Program-made: the position numbers and the translations under genes
The notes under the pieces: generated by a model
Seen by the model: the letters and a program-made list of their open reading frames with translations, nothing else
Databases searched by the model: none
Told to the model about the DNA's origin: nothing
Shown here: positions 36,801 to 48,245 of the stretch, piece by piece
Numbering within the stretch: position 1 is the stretch's first letter
How the letters are laid out: every line of letters starts with the position of its first letter
Source: Petrosia ficiformis
Taxonomy: Eukaryota; Porifera; Demospongiae; Haplosclerida; Petrosiidae
DNA length: 64,000 nt
NCBI GenBank assembly: GCA_947044365.1
Contig: OX345646.1
Location: forward strand, 1,352,001-1,416,000
Direction: 5' to 3'

Positions 36801-39800
36801 CCCAATCTTGTTCCTGTGCTTGTTCGGCTTGATATATATCCCTACATACTGTTTCATTTATTAATGTTTTTTTATTATTCTTGTTTTATTTAGATTGTGT
36901 CCAATTCAGTGATGATGCTCTCAAAGAAGCAAAGAGAAAAATATGTGAAAAGTATCGGAATAAACCAGATGCTCAAGGAATCATTTTCGTTGTTGCTGCG
37001 TCTGGTAATCCAGGTGGGACTGATGTTGATGTTGACAACATATGGAAGATTTTTCGTGACGAGTTAAACTTTGCAACTTATCGTATTGAAAACCCCTCAT
37101 GTCCAGAGTTAGCTTGCCTGATTAAAGCTGCTGCTGAAGTTAGATACCCATTAAATTACAAATTCATAGCATTTTATTATGCTGGACACGGAGGTATCAA
37201 CAAATCAGGTCATGAGTTTGTACTACCAGATAATACAAAAAGAAAATTATACATTAAAGATGACATTATATCTCCACTTGCAGCTTTTACTCGATATCCT
37301 CGGTCAAAATCCCATTTATACAAAGATCGTAAATGCCTTTTCTTTTTTGATTGCTGTTTGAATTACAGTCCTGGTTTGGATGTTCATGGTACAGAAAAGG
37401 TGTTTAACCTCGAATCCCCTCAAGATTGTCTTGTGGCATATGCAACATCAATTAACCACAAGGCAGGGGGTAATGCGACTTATGGGGGACTGTGGACACG
37501 CCATCTTTGTCAATGTTTGAAAACACGAGACCTACTATCAGCGATTCTTGATCGTACAGTAGACGATGTGAGAAATGATCAAGTTACAAGTATTGAAGTC
37601 ACATATCAACTACCTCACTATACAACAAATGCTGGTGAAGTCTATCTGAAAGGTATTGATAATACTACTAATCAATGTACTGAGAATGACGAAAATAGGT
37701 CAAATATATTGAATACATATGTAACTATTTATGGTGTATTGGTGTAGTGTATACTGTATACTGGAACTATGGATGAGTGTGGATGCAATAGTTATCGTAG
37801 AAAATGACCACACTAGACTGCTAAGCCTGTAGATGAAAATATACACACAATAGTATGACTAGATGATTCACTGTTTATGTATATTACTGTTCTTTGCTAC
37901 TTTCAGAAGAAGTAAAACAAACTCCTGAAAAAGTTGAAACAGTTTCACAAGCTCTTACCAACAAGATACATGGTCAACCTACAATTACCCTGCAACATTC
38001 TAGAGAATCAGAGAAGGTATACAAACACTATATTGTCACTAAGAACTAAAAGAATGGTCGAAATTTGCATTTATATTTCATTGTGGCCCTTTTACAAGCT
38101 GAGATATTTTGTCCCATATTTTGCATATTCACATTATCATGTTCTCATTCCTCCATGTTAGTAATAATAGATGATAGTAGATGAATTAATTCACAAAGTG
38201 TTGTGTTCATAAACAGCACCTCTATGATATTACGTAATTCAATACTGCTGAGAAGATTCTTTCTTGCGTCTGAAATCCAACCACCAATTTTGACAGAGAA
38301 ATTACATATTCCTGGATACCAAATTGTATTAGCTGTTGAGTGTTTAAGCTCTTAATGTTTGATTCATAGTACCCTATTGCATCAAATAGTAGAAATGACA
38401 TAGAAGTAACCTAAAAGTGTGTATTTACAAATTTAAGTGGACATATTGTCACCATGAAATTTTTCCTTAAAAACACAGAGTAGCAAAAGTGATAGTGATG
38501 ACAAAGATGAACCAGTTGCTAAGAAACCAAAAGTATGAATATAATTTCATTCACATACATTTTTAATTCAATGTTCTCCTTGTGGTAATGTTCTATTGAG
38601 GGTGCCAATTCCAAATTGTACATATATATAATGTGTGATTGTAACGAGACTTGAAAAATCTTACACTTGTTATTCAGCCATCTGTGCAGGAAGCCAACCA
38701 AATTAGATGTCCAGGAAGAGCTACTTCTGTAACAGTACCGCTCCACCCTGACACCTAATCTAGTTAGCTTCTGTATAATATGTTGTAGGGGCAGATCTAG
38801 TTGGGGTCCCAAGATGCATTTACACAAATTACACTAGTGATGCGCCAATAATTGTTATCAGTAAAGTATCAGTGACGTAACCAATATTGTAATGAGAATG
38901 TCATTTCTTATTTCTACTAAATCATTTTGATATTGAGAAAATAATTGTAGATACTAGAAAGTAGATGTACATTGTCAGTTATTGCATGTTAATTATCTAA
39001 AGTCATTATTGGAATATCAGAATATCGGTAAATTCCCATAATGGTGCATGAATACAAAGAGCCCATCTTGTTGACTATCACTGTTACCAGTTTATTGTAA
39101 TTCTAATGAAATTGATTAGTAATCACTGGCCTGTTTTGTAATCTAGTTTCAGAACTTTAAATTAATTCATTGGTTAGATTAATTTGTGGTTAGCATTGTT
39201 TTGTAACTCACACAAGTAATCACATTTATTTCTATACAGCACAAAGTACCACAGCCTGTTGATAAAAATGTTGACTTCCCCTTATCAACTGATATTGCTT
39301 CGCCTCAAGCCCAAGCACTGATGTCTGATGATAAAGTCACTAATGATTAAAATGTTAGTTTCAAGAAATCAACATAACACATATCTAACAGCACTTTTTT
39401 ATCATAGTGTCGAGTACCTGAGTCAGACCCAACTTCCTTTATCAATGATAAATCCTCACCCATACCCTCTGGCTCATCTCGGAAAGTTGATCTGAATTCT
39501 CCACCCTCTATGTCTGATCTACTTCGTTGTAGTCGCTGCTTCATTGGTGATGTTGACCTGACAGAATTGGCTTGCATAGTTGATGTTTGTGATGAAGAAT
39601 TGGAGGTGATTAAGAGAGAGTACAAGAAGATTAAGTCACAAGCTTTTCAACTGTTGAAAAGGTGGAAAGGAAATCGTCAAGATCTCCATGAAATTCTAAT
39701 AATTTTGGATCTATCAGATGCTGCAGAGAAGTATGTTTATATTAGTTTAGGTTGTTTCAACGTCACCAGTTTATTATTAAAAACAAAGAAATTTTTTCAC

Positions 39801-39923
39801 AAATAAAATCATAATTATGGCTGCCACCCTTTACTGTTTACTCTCTTCATATGATTCCTAATGCATTATTTTAATTTTAGTACTACTAAAATCCCTTCTA
39901 CCTACAGGCTCATCAATCCATGA
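27340..39923 (+). CDS. Gene 2: Death-RocCOR-pseudocaspase-RocCOR-caspase-like-Death protein
   Basis: I join 13 exons: 27340-27370, 27481-27738, 28275-28382, 29404-29457, 29734-31632, 31937-32704, 33942-36161, 36894-37652, 37907-38016, 38479-38532, 39240-39335, 39408-39730, 39881-39923. Phases agree throughout and the sum (6,723 nt) gives about 2,240 aa ending in TGA. The N-terminal half is the paralogue of gene 1 without the second Death-like exon. After Roc-COR 2 it switches to a different tail: a caspase-like domain with intact His and Cys, a charged linker and a Death-like domain. There is no membrane span. The donor at 39336 (GTCACT) is weak, so the last three exons are the least certain. 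Inferred role: soluble partner or alternative effector to gene 1. Confidence 0.72.
27481..27738 (+). CDS. Gene 2 exon 2: Death domain
   Basis: 86 residues, nearly the same as gene 1 exon 2; visible changes are Q to H (NHHLADK) and P to H near the end. All Death-domain core positions (W in helix 2, LRKWLESG) are kept. Phase 1-1. Confidence 0.8.
28275..28382 (+). CDS. Gene 2 exon 3: linker exon absent from gene 1
   Basis: A 108-nt phase 1-1 exon (acceptor AAACACAG, donor GTAAGT) encodes a polar acidic stretch containing PVAPMKQNIQERSPNTDG. In gene 1 the same acceptor is present near 4780, but the exon is cut to ACCTCTT followed at once by GTAAGT. Including that seven-base piece would break frame, so gene 1 has lost this exon. 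Confidence 0.65.
28460..28790. repeat. TAGTTAACTA-type interspersed repeat, copy 2
   Basis: Same family as 4806-4990 and 58285-58535. A fuller copy than in gene 1, with additional sequence in the middle (about 28565-28670). Confidence 0.55.
29404..29457 (+). CDS. Gene 2 exon 4: short linker
   Basis: 54-nt counterpart of gene 1 exon 5 with the same borders. A TA microsatellite starts right at the donor (29458-29490). Confidence 0.65.
29734..31632 (+). CDS. Gene 2 exon 5: first Roc-COR-like GTPase module
   Basis: 633 codons, phase 1-1. The P-loop is GPHGSGKTT, the switch II is DHGSQPEFQE, and the G4-like motif is GTNKDR. The COR signatures IPWLALDLAL and LPKCLSFLHHEIGSIRYY and the terminal Cys/His cluster match gene 1 exon 6. 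A short deletion removes about seven residues between P-loop and the TGGKWYHIPN segment compared with gene 1. Confidence 0.75.
31937..32704 (+). CDS. Gene 2 exon 6: caspase-like domain with His replaced by Tyr
   Basis: 256 codons, phase 1-1. It has AGYGG at the catalytic His position (Tyr codon 32230-32232) and FFFDCC at the Cys. It is very close to gene 1 exon 7, with a five-residue insert (SNATI) before the RMTKKFDL segment. Probably catalytically dead. Reading past the donor runs into the MITE at 32724 and a stop. Confidence 0.8.
32724..33179. mobile_element. MITE-like element, copy with clean empty site in gene 1
   Basis: The element is flanked by TTA on both sides (32721-32723 and 33180-33182). 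Gene 1 has the uninterrupted target GATTGTTTTTAGATAAGAT at about 11503-11520. It starts TGGCCCGTAGGGC and ends ATATACACTTG, with the inverted CATCCCTATGATTGCTTT near each end. It sits 20 bases after the pseudocaspase donor. The 3-bp TTA repeat would fit PIF/Harbinger-type targets, but TT is the only base pair conserved in all copies. Confidence 0.8.
33523..33566. repeat. Small foldback repeat
   Basis: Arms AGCCTCATACAGCAC and GTGCTATATGAGGCT around a 13-base loop. A partial GTGCTATA repeat follows to about 33600. Confidence 0.6.
33783..33836. repeat. AT microsatellite
   Basis: A (TA)n run about 105 bases before the Roc-COR 2 exon of gene 2; the same place in gene 1 (13168-13202) also has one. 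Confidence 0.9.
33942..36161 (+). CDS. Gene 2 exon 7: second Roc-COR-like GTPase module
   Basis: 740 codons, phase 1-1. The P-loop is GPPRVGKTC (Arg replaces the middle Gly but G-x4-GKT is kept), the switch II is DTGGQPEFQE and the G4-like motif is ATHKDL. The Ser/Thr/Pro-rich insert, the COR core (LPKCLWFLHHKTGTIRYYH) and the terminal Cys/His cluster (YC-x4-C-x5-H) are present. The same P-loop change occurs in gene 3. Confidence 0.8.
36894..37652 (+). CDS. Gene 2 exon 8: caspase-like domain with intact His-Cys
   Basis: 253 codons, phase 1-1 after an intron of 732 bp that shows no other exon. The motif is YYAGHGGINKSGHEF, with catalytic-type His at 37187-37189, and FFFDCCLNYSPG, with Cys at 37352-37357. 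It is the only one of the four caspase-like domains here with both. There is no copy of it in gene 1 or, so far as visible, gene 3. It may be the active peptidase of the cluster. Whether it prefers Asp or basic residues at P1 cannot be read from the sequence. Confidence 0.75.
37907..39335 (+). CDS. Gene 2 exons 9-11: charged linker
   Basis: Exons 37907-38016, 38479-38532 and 39240-39335 encode a polar, probably disordered region. The middle one reads SSKSDSDDKDEPVAKKPK, an acidic stretch ending in a basic patch that could act as a nuclear import signal. Acceptors are good (CTTTCAG, ACACAG, TATACAG); the last donor GTCACT is weak, and without it the frame stops at 39348-39350. The introns hold nothing recognisable. 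Confidence 0.5.
39408..39923 (+). CDS. Gene 2 exons 12-13: C-terminal Death-like domain
   Basis: Exon 39408-39730 encodes DVDLTELACIVDVCDEELEVI, then QAFQLLKRWKGNRQDLHEIL and LDLSDAAEKY. This is the helix 2 to helix 6 pattern of a Death domain, with W in the LLKRW helix. A short last exon (39881-39923) adds about 14 residues and TGA. It gives gene 2 a death fold at each end. Confidence 0.6.
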
Positions 39924-40408
39924 AACCACTCCATTCTTCAATACACCTAACACTCATTCTTTAATATAAACTTTTATTTTCAGTAAAGATATAACAATTT
40001 AAATACAATTTTTACAGGGATTATGATTTTTAACTTGTAATAATACATACTCACTGGTTTTTTGTTCACGCTAAAAAATTGAAGTTGAATTCATTAACCC
40101 TTGCTCACTCCTCTTAGTAATAGTACTTGAGTAAATTAATGGTACCTTTGTGGTGTGTTTGGGATCTTGAAGTCTCACTTCAGCAAGACTAAACTACCTC
40201 TCAGATGCTTCTCTAATAGTATTGATGTTGAGGAAAATCCTCAACTATGATTGTAGTGGGATAACTTAGGAGAGACCGTACTTATATGATGTATATATAA
40301 TGACAGGACTAATTATGACACAGTATGGTAAATGTATTATGTAATAACAGGAGCACATAAGTATATAACAAAATAATTGTATTATCATAATCAGTTAGTT
40401 ATGAGGAC

Positions 40409-41082
40409 TTAAAGTGTTATTAATAGTACAATTGGACAATGATCACTTCCATAAATTTGTGAACGTATCACATGATCACAAACATGTTCCATTAAACCAT
40501 GAGAGATAACAAAATAGTCTAATCTCCTGTAGAATAGAATATAGAGATGAGGAAATGGTCTAAAAAGTACTGTTTAACACAAGAGGTGTGGTTGATACAG
40601 TAATACATCACAAGTGAAGGTATTATGGCTTGACCGCTCTTTTCATGTTGTAATAACTAAATTTAAATGGCCGACTGTAATGACTATGTATACAAAAGTA
40701 AGTTTAAATGGTTGATTTATTTTATGATGTGTTAGAAGAGATACTGTTCTAAACAAAATAAAAATTACATTTTCAAATTTGCTCGAAATTAATACACTGA
40801 TTAGAAATTCCTGACAAGTGACTTCACTTCAATATGAATTGCTATACATCTAATATATTGTGAACAGGACACTTGTCTACTTATCTGTCCATGTATAATG
40901 AGTATCTCCATTTACTAAATATATTAATAGATAAAATACTAGGTTTAGACTACTCAACTTACCATCCTTTTTCATGATGTGCTACATTTAAATCACCACA
41001 CAAAACAACAGGTTTCTTCTCATCTAGTGTCTTAAGATATTTCCTAAAGTCAGGATCCCATTCACCAACTCTATAATCTAAC
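40409..41082 (-). pseudogene. APEX1: APEX1-type AP endonuclease remnant (two 3' exons)
   Basis: On the minus strand, 41082-40963 encodes [20 protein letters not shown] and [15 protein letters not shown]. 40526-40409 encodes LDYFVISHGLMEH and GSDHCPIVLLITL, then TAA. These match the two segments of ExoIII-family AP endonucleases with the catalytic D-x-N (GDLNVAH) and the final SDH. Both have proper splice borders. The roughly 60 residues that should lie between them (NPKxN...YTFWTY region) are not found in the 436 bp between, and no N-terminal exon was found upstream. So this is a broken or partly deleted gene. The flank is copied at 20230-20440. Confidence 0.7.
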
Positions 41083-42600
41083 CTAAAATTATAATACACA
41101 GTACATGTATGTACATGTAATTACATGTACGCAATCGCAATCATGTTTTGAGGTTTTTCGTAAATATTTGTAATTTGGTGATTGTATAGAAAGCTAACTA
41201 AATTAATTGTAATGATGATAATCAGATCAGTAATTGGTATCAGTTATTATTGGCCATTATTTCTAGTAATGGTTTAGTTCTGAAAGATGTAACCAATTTT
41301 ATAATAAGCGTATTAATAATGTCATTTCTTGTGATTATAACATCATTAAGCACTTTTACGGTACTCATAATTATTCATAATTATGCTCATTTTCGAATCA
41401 GAAACCAGAAGGTACATTGTACATGTAACATTATACCTGAGGCAACTCTCATTTTGCCTCAAGTGTCTTTCTTTCTTTCGACATCTCCTGTAACATCATG
41501 TATATAACAGTCAAATGATGAGTGTTTTAAGTTTACCACATTGTCCCTCACTAGATTGATGGCGGGGTACGATCAATTTTTAATTTCCTGATGGAGTTTA
41601 CACCTAGACTCAATGTTTTAGTATTCTGATTTCTGTCATACTATTAAATACATCATAATATAATCTCAAACAACACACAGATTGAAATTCAACAGACCTC
41701 TTTAATTCCTGATAATCAGTTTCAGAAACCATCCACACAGTCAGACACATGCATCAGTGGGTGTAGCTATGGGAGGGCAGAGTAAACACTATTGAAAGGT
41801 CAGACTATTTGAAAGTTCTATCTGTTACAGTAGACCTCATTATTAAGATTCTGAGTTGTTCAGTAAGTGGAGGGATGGAAGGATAGACAGACTGATGATG
41901 CCCCCATCCTTGTTAGTCGAGTCCTCTACGTCAGTGGGAGAGGCTGGTTACTATGTACTTCTTACCTGTATGATACTACCAGGTAGCTCTATACTTGTTA
42001 TATATGATGTGAAGAACATTTTATAGTAATCTGTGTAATAGGTATGTACCAATATGGGATTTTACCAACATTCCTATACCCTGATGTCAATATTATATGT
42101 CTACCGATAATCAATACTGATTTCATTCTAGTGTCTAATTAAAGTGAATTATAATTTATAATATAATTATCCAAACTAGGCCTGGTAATAAAAACTTCTC
42201 AACAATATATAGTATTCCCATTTCATTAATATCACAAGCATATTGAATTGATTCACTGTCAATCCTATATCTGTTCGGAGGAGAAACAGTACCAATAAAG
42301 TTTATAATTTTCAATTTGTGTATTTATTTTAAGCAAAAACTTACTACAGTACCTCACATTAAGAATGTGTTTAAATGTATCAGTAATCATGATAATCACT
42401 AAAACTAGGATTTTAGTAATTAGTGGAGCATGTGTTTTATTTTCAAATTTTGACAAAAATTAAGTGGGTGTGACTAGTTTACTTGAAGCATGTTCGAATG
42501 TGTTGATCTATAAAAAGATGGTGGTGTAGGTTGAATTCCAGAGGTTAATTGGTAATGCAAACTGTGTAAATAATAGTGGTACACCACCACCAAATGCCTA
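41083..42600. other. Gene-free stretch
   Basis: No supported exon on either strand; I looked here for the missing AP endonuclease N terminus and did not find it. Confidence 0.45.
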
Positions 42601-42699
42601 GTGAGATCCCTGGATGTAGTACACTCTGAAAAACAAAATTGTTAAAATTACTGATTTATTGGTCAGTACAGTAGATAGAAAGTTGCATATCATACAGGT

Positions 42700-43140
42700 T
42701 GTTTAAAGATGGGTAACCACGCTCCTTTTAACTTGCCTATTTTGACAGTAAAATCCAAAATGAACACTATCCCATGTACGCTCCCACATCCCCTCAGATA
42801 GTGGCTTGTTGGCCTCACTCCCAGTACAATCCAAAATGAACACTATCCCATGCAAGGTTCCACCTCCCCTTAGATAGTGGCTTGTTGGCCTCACTCCCAG
42901 TACAATTCGAAATGAACACTATCCCATGCAAGCCCCAACCTCCCCTCAGATAATGGCCTATTGGCCCCACCATGTTTATAGCTGCAAGATATCTATAGTG
43001 CTTCAATAGTTGTGGTACAAAGTAGTTTTGGCATTCCCATGTATCCTACAGGACCAACTAACTAAATTGCAATATTCCTTGCAACTGATAGTAGTTTAAC
43101 AATTTTGTTTTTACAGTGTAGTAATTTCAAATAAGTACAA
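42700..43140 (-). repeat. Inverted fragment of the leader module
   Basis: Reverse complement of the leader block around 3020-3400: three minisatellite units (about 42760-42960) followed by the block containing GGACCAACTAACTAAATTGC and the AACAATTTTG end. It shows the leader sequence also moves as a dispersed repeat. Confidence 0.65.
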
Positions 43141-46100
43141 ACGAAACAAAAACTGAAATTAAATTTGTTAGTATTGTTTCTCCTTCCAAAAGGCAGTATC
43201 TACAAGTGTATATGAAAACTAATTTATGTATTATATTGATGGGATGAAAGAATTGGCAATACTACCTTTCTTTGTGATATTCTAAATAAGATTGAGATTA
43301 CACTTACATAATAGCAACACATTTAATTGTGACCTGACATCGCTGCTGAATAATTAATTGCTCAACCCTAGATAACTCTATTGTATACAAGTTAAAGTGT
43401 TGTTGACAGTATTGTAGTTTAGCTCTGAAGGGGTGGAATATCAGATATGGTACTGTGATGTGATATGATATGTTTTTGTACAGAGTATATAGAACAATAT
43501 TCACAAGTTATATAATACTACTACAAAGTTATAGAAGCTAGAAAAAGGGGTGGAATATAAGAGATAGTAATAATGTGTTGTTGAACTCTTTAGCAGATAA
43601 GAAGAGCTTTCCATATTACAAGCGATAGCTTGGGAAAAAATCTAAACTGTAACTTGAGCATTCAATTATTGTCATAATCAATTTTAATCTTGATTAACTG
43701 AAAGCAATATATTACCATTTTATGAGATTTCTAATAGATGTTATACCTAAAATACAATTATATACTTATACCTGTGTTCATATATTAACTAGTTCAATAC
43801 ATGTAGCTACTTGTACATCTATGTATTTATATTGTTGTCTTTATTATTTTAATTGTAGTTATAGTATATGTAGCTCACTGTTTTTGATAAGCTTATATGG
43901 TGTACCATTGAGCCAAAGAGCTTCTTATTTGGCACAGCACAGAAACTCAAAATACATCTTGACAAATAGTTAGCCATTAATGACAATTGTCACTAACAGC
44001 ATTAACTCTTTTTGTTAATTGGCTCAAGATGCATTCCCAATGGCGCACACACTAACTATTGTTGAGCCAATTTGGCCCCTGCTTCATAACTTATCAAAAA
44101 CGCTAGTTTCTCAAATTGTATAGTAATTAATAATTATTAAAAGGTTCTGTTTTAGTTGACTAACTAAAAGTACTAATTAGCTGCCAGTTTCCAATGAATA
44201 AACTTATAGTAATAGTACATACCAAGAGACTGAATAAAGAATATGAAGGAGTTGAGGGTGAAGACTATCAGTAGTTGCATTGTTACCACTAATGTCAACT
44301 GATAATTCTAAGTATAGTCTCGTAAATCTTTGTTACCTCCTTCAAGGAATAGCCCTATTTTGAACAAATTATACACCATGTTTATAGCTGCAAGATATCT
44401 ATAGTGCTTCAATAATTGACAATTCAGTGGTACAAACTAGTTTTGGCATTCCCATGTATCCTACAGGCTAAATTAAAATATTTCTTGCAACTATATAGTA
44501 CTAATCAAATTAGTTATTTTAACAATTTTGTTTTTACAGTGTAGTAATTTCAAATAAGTACAAACAAAACAAAAACTGAAATTAAAATTTTTTTGTATTG
44601 TTATGGCTCGTAGGGCCATCCCTATAATTGCTTTCCACGGGGTTTAATGTATATATATATATTTTCTTGTGTCACTTGCACGACTATGCGTTGTATACGT
44701 AGTTGCGTCATTCCCGGGGGCTCGACGCGCTTAAAAGAATGCGCGTTTGAGCTACAGACCAGCCAGGAAGATTCAGAAAGGATGTAAAACTGCTAATAAC
44801 TGTTGTATATAGCAGAGAAACAGTATAGATATTATGCAAGAATCTTTAACAAGTAAGTATGATAAGTTGTTGAGTTTCAGACACGAGGAAGTCATCATTT
44901 AGAACCTTAAAGGAGTACCTCAGTCAGTTCATCAGACATCTGTGTATTTAGACTGCAATTAGGCTTACACTTACGTCTTCAGGCCCCAGGAGTACACAGA
45001 AAGGTAGAGACACTAGTGCCATCAGCAATGCTTAATACATAGTCATCACAAAGCAAATATAGGGATGTTTTTTTCTCTACATACACTTGTTTCTCCTACC
45101 GAAAGACAGTTTCTAGAGTGTATATGAAAACTAATTTATGTATTATATTGATGTGATGATAAGAAAATGCTAATACTACTTTCTTTGTGGTATTCTAAAT
45201 AAGATTGAGATTACACTACATAATAGCAACACATTTAATTGTGACCTGACATTGCTGCTGATATAATTGCTCAACCCTAGATAACTCTATTGTATATAAG
45301 TTAAAGTGTTGTAACTCTGAAGGGGTGGAATATCAGATATGGTACTGTGTTGTTGAAGTTTTACATTTAATATGATGTGTTTTTGTACAGAGTAGAACAA
45401 TATTCACAAGTTATATAATACTACCACAAAGTTATATATAGAGGCTAGAAAAAGGGGTGGAATTTAAGAGGTGGTAATAATGTGTTGTTGAACTCTTTAG
45501 CAGATAAGAGCTTCTCATATTACAAGCAATAGCTTGGGCTAAACTGTAACTTGAGCATTCAATTATTGTCATAATCAATCTTAATCTTGATTAACTGAAA
45601 GCAATATATTACCATTTTATGAGATTTCTAATAGATGTTGTACCTATAGTACAATTATATACTTATACCTGTGTTCATACATTAACTAGTTCAACAAGGT
45701 TAGCTACTTGTACATGTAAGTATTTATATTGTTGTCTGTGTAATGCTTTTTAAATTGTAGTTATAGTATATGTAGCTTAGTGTGTTTGATATGCTTATAT
45801 GTTGTACCATTGATCCAAAGAGCTTCTTATTTGGCACAATACAAAAACTCAAAATACATCTTGAGCCAATTAACAAATATGTTAATACCGTCACTAACAG
45901 CATTAACTCTGTGTTAATTGGCTCAAGATGTATTCCCAATGGTGCACACACTAACCATTGTTGAGCCAATTTGGCTCATGCTTCAAAACTTATCAAAAAC
46001 TCTGATGTAGCTAGTTTCTTTAGTAATTGACATTATTAAAAGGTTCTGTTTTAGTCGACTAACTAAAAGTACTAATTAGCTGCCAGTTTCCAATGTATAA

Positions 46101-46262
46101 ATGTATAGTAATAGTACACTGAATGAAGAATATGAAGGAATTGAGGGTGCAGACTATCAGTAGTTGCATACAAATAACATTGTTACCACTAATGTCAACT
46201 GATAATCCTAAGTGTAGTCTCGTAAATCTTTGTTACCTCCTTCAAGGAATAGCTCTATTTTG
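42967..46262. repeat. 1.4-kb tandem duplication
   Basis: Unit 1 is 42967-44376 and unit 2 is 44377-46262. Both begin CACCATGTTTATAGCTGCAAG and end near GAATAGC(C/T)CTATTTTGAA. Unit 2 is longer because of the MITE at 44604-45089. No gene is seen inside. Confidence 0.75.
44604..45089. mobile_element. MITE-like element inside the tandem duplication
   Basis: It starts TGGCTCGTAGGGCCATCCC and ends ATACACTTG. Unit 1 of the duplication has the empty site (GTATTGTTTCTCC, about 43172-43184), so the element arrived after the duplication. The flanks are TTA on the left and TTT on the right. Confidence 0.8.
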
Positions 46263-47760
46263 AAGTATACAAAATAAAGCTAATGCTTAAGCAACATCCC
46301 ATAGACTCTACTTAATGATTATATTCCCACTGACCTTAAAATATGACAATGTGTCGACTATACTAGTGTATTTACATCTATCTCAGCTTAAGGTTTACTA
46401 GTGAAATTTTCTCTACCTAGGATTTATAAATATCAGACATCACTAGTTCTGGGGCTTCCCACTGAAGTGATTCAAAATGGTATCAAGTTCCAGTCATACA
46501 TACATTACTCCCATAATTCAGGTCAGCTTGATACATATACATGTAAGTGTAAGAAATACCTAAAAAAAAGTCATTCTACAGAGCTCATGAAATTATTATG
46601 AATTACGACATTTTTACTGCATCTCATATTCCATCCCTTCTCTAAAATAGAACAAAACAAAATGTACCTTATTAACATTGCCATGCCACACATGGGAATT
46701 TATAAGGTATTCCAAGCCAACATTCTTGAACAGGCACAACATTTGTTTACTAAATAATTCCTAGGTTAAGGTTTGAATGAACGGCACAAAACTATATTCC
46801 AGGCCCAACATGTTCAAAGGGAGTGAAGCCTGATGTAATAGACAGTATTAGACACAATTGTTTTGTTCTCCTCAGGCTAGTAGACCAGTTCAAAGAGAGG
46901 CTAGAAAATGGGTAGATGAAAGATGCAGTACTAATGAATATGATATATGCATGGAGTAGTTGGTAGGGTGTTATCCAGTAAAGTTAGGCTTGGGAAAGTG
47001 GATAAACATGTTGAATGCTTGATATAATGTCTTATAGTGTATATAATAATATTCATGAGACGTGGAATAGCTGAGAAAGAGGACAAACATGTTGAATGTC
47101 TTATTTTTCAATAAATGTTACTAATACACAGACACACATATTCTTCACTGAATCTGCTTTACGGCAAGGGTAATTACATGTATAACATCATCATAATGAT
47201 TTTATTACATGTTTTCATGTTGTATGTATAATAATTCATTACCGGTTTTTCTTACTAGTTTGTATTAACTAATTGTTATAACACTTGAGCACTGAATACT
47301 AGTGGTGGGTGAATTGAGCTGTCAATGTTCCTAAATGAGTAGAAAGAATTCTAATTAAAGGTACATATCGTTAAATTAAATTAGATTACTAAATGACTGT
47401 CCCTACAGATAAATGCCACAAAGAATTGTGATTAAACAAACACTTATATTTCATTAGCAGATGAAAGGTTAAAGATTTTGTACTTGCCATTCACCCTTCA
47501 ACCTCGTATCTATTGGACTATCATCTGTGAGCTAGACTGAAAATACAGAAGTGGCTGAACTACCAATCAGAATAAAAATGAAAAATGGATGGAGACAATA
47601 ATAACTATATTTCATGAGCAGTTGCTTTATTTTTGTAGTTGATTTCAGTTCTGATATGCCTGTCATTAGAAATTCTGTTCATTAAATTTTTGTTCAGGCA
47701 TGTTCAATTCTATATTCATATTTATATGCAATGCATAGGTATTAGTTAATTTCTCAGCAC
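46263..47760. other. Gene-free stretch before gene 3
   Basis: No supported exon. The last 90 bases before the ATG of gene 3 (47761-47848) are GC-richer, with a CCAAT at 47762 and several CpGs (GAGTCGCCGAGGCCCGAGAG), so the promoter or 5' UTR is probably there. Confidence 0.45.
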
Positions 47761-47848
47761 AGCCAATGAAATTGCGATTACCGGGTGGGTTGAACTTGAG
47801 TCGCCGAGGCCCGAGAGTCGGTTCAGTCATCCTGAATCAGGCTACTTT

Positions 47849-48245
47849 ATGGAGGGGAAGTGTTTGGACGCTTTTGTTGCTGGCAGTAAGGAAGAAAGTC
47901 TTCGATTATTGAAAGTAATTAAAGATCCTAGACAAGTAAAGAACGAAGATGGCTTTACTTTACTACATCTGGCAGCTCAAAATGGATGGACGGATATAGT
48001 GGAGCTACTAGTTACCAAATATAACTATGATGTGAACAGTGTAGATTATTACAATCGGACTCCAGTATCCATTGCCAGTTCCCTTGGACACTTAGATATA
48101 GTAAAATATTTATGTAATACTGGTAAATGTGACTTATTTATAAAGTCGAAGTTTGGTGACACTCCATTGGATGTAGCACGTAGTTTTGGACATCATGAGA
48201 TAGTCGAATATTTAACAAATGTAGTGACCACTTCTACTTTAACTT
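47849..48245 (+). CDS. Gene 3 exon 1: ankyrin repeats
   Basis: 132 codons with three ankyrin repeats: DGFTLLHLAAQNGWTDIVEL, NRTPVSIASSLGHLDIVKYL and GDTPLDVARSFGHHEIVEYL. Start ATG 47849 follows the GC-richer patch. The donor is GTAAGT at 48246. Ankyrin plus Roc-COR recalls DAPK1, although no kinase domain is present. Genes 1 and 2 have Death domains in this position. Confidence 0.75.

Noticed and set aside
43722..43973. Cys/Tyr-rich plus-strand frame of 83 codons
   Set aside because: It lies within the tandem duplication and the second unit does not keep the frame open.
46401..46601. Plus-strand frame of 66 codons
   Set aside because: No similarity, no splice support, isolated in gene-free DNA.
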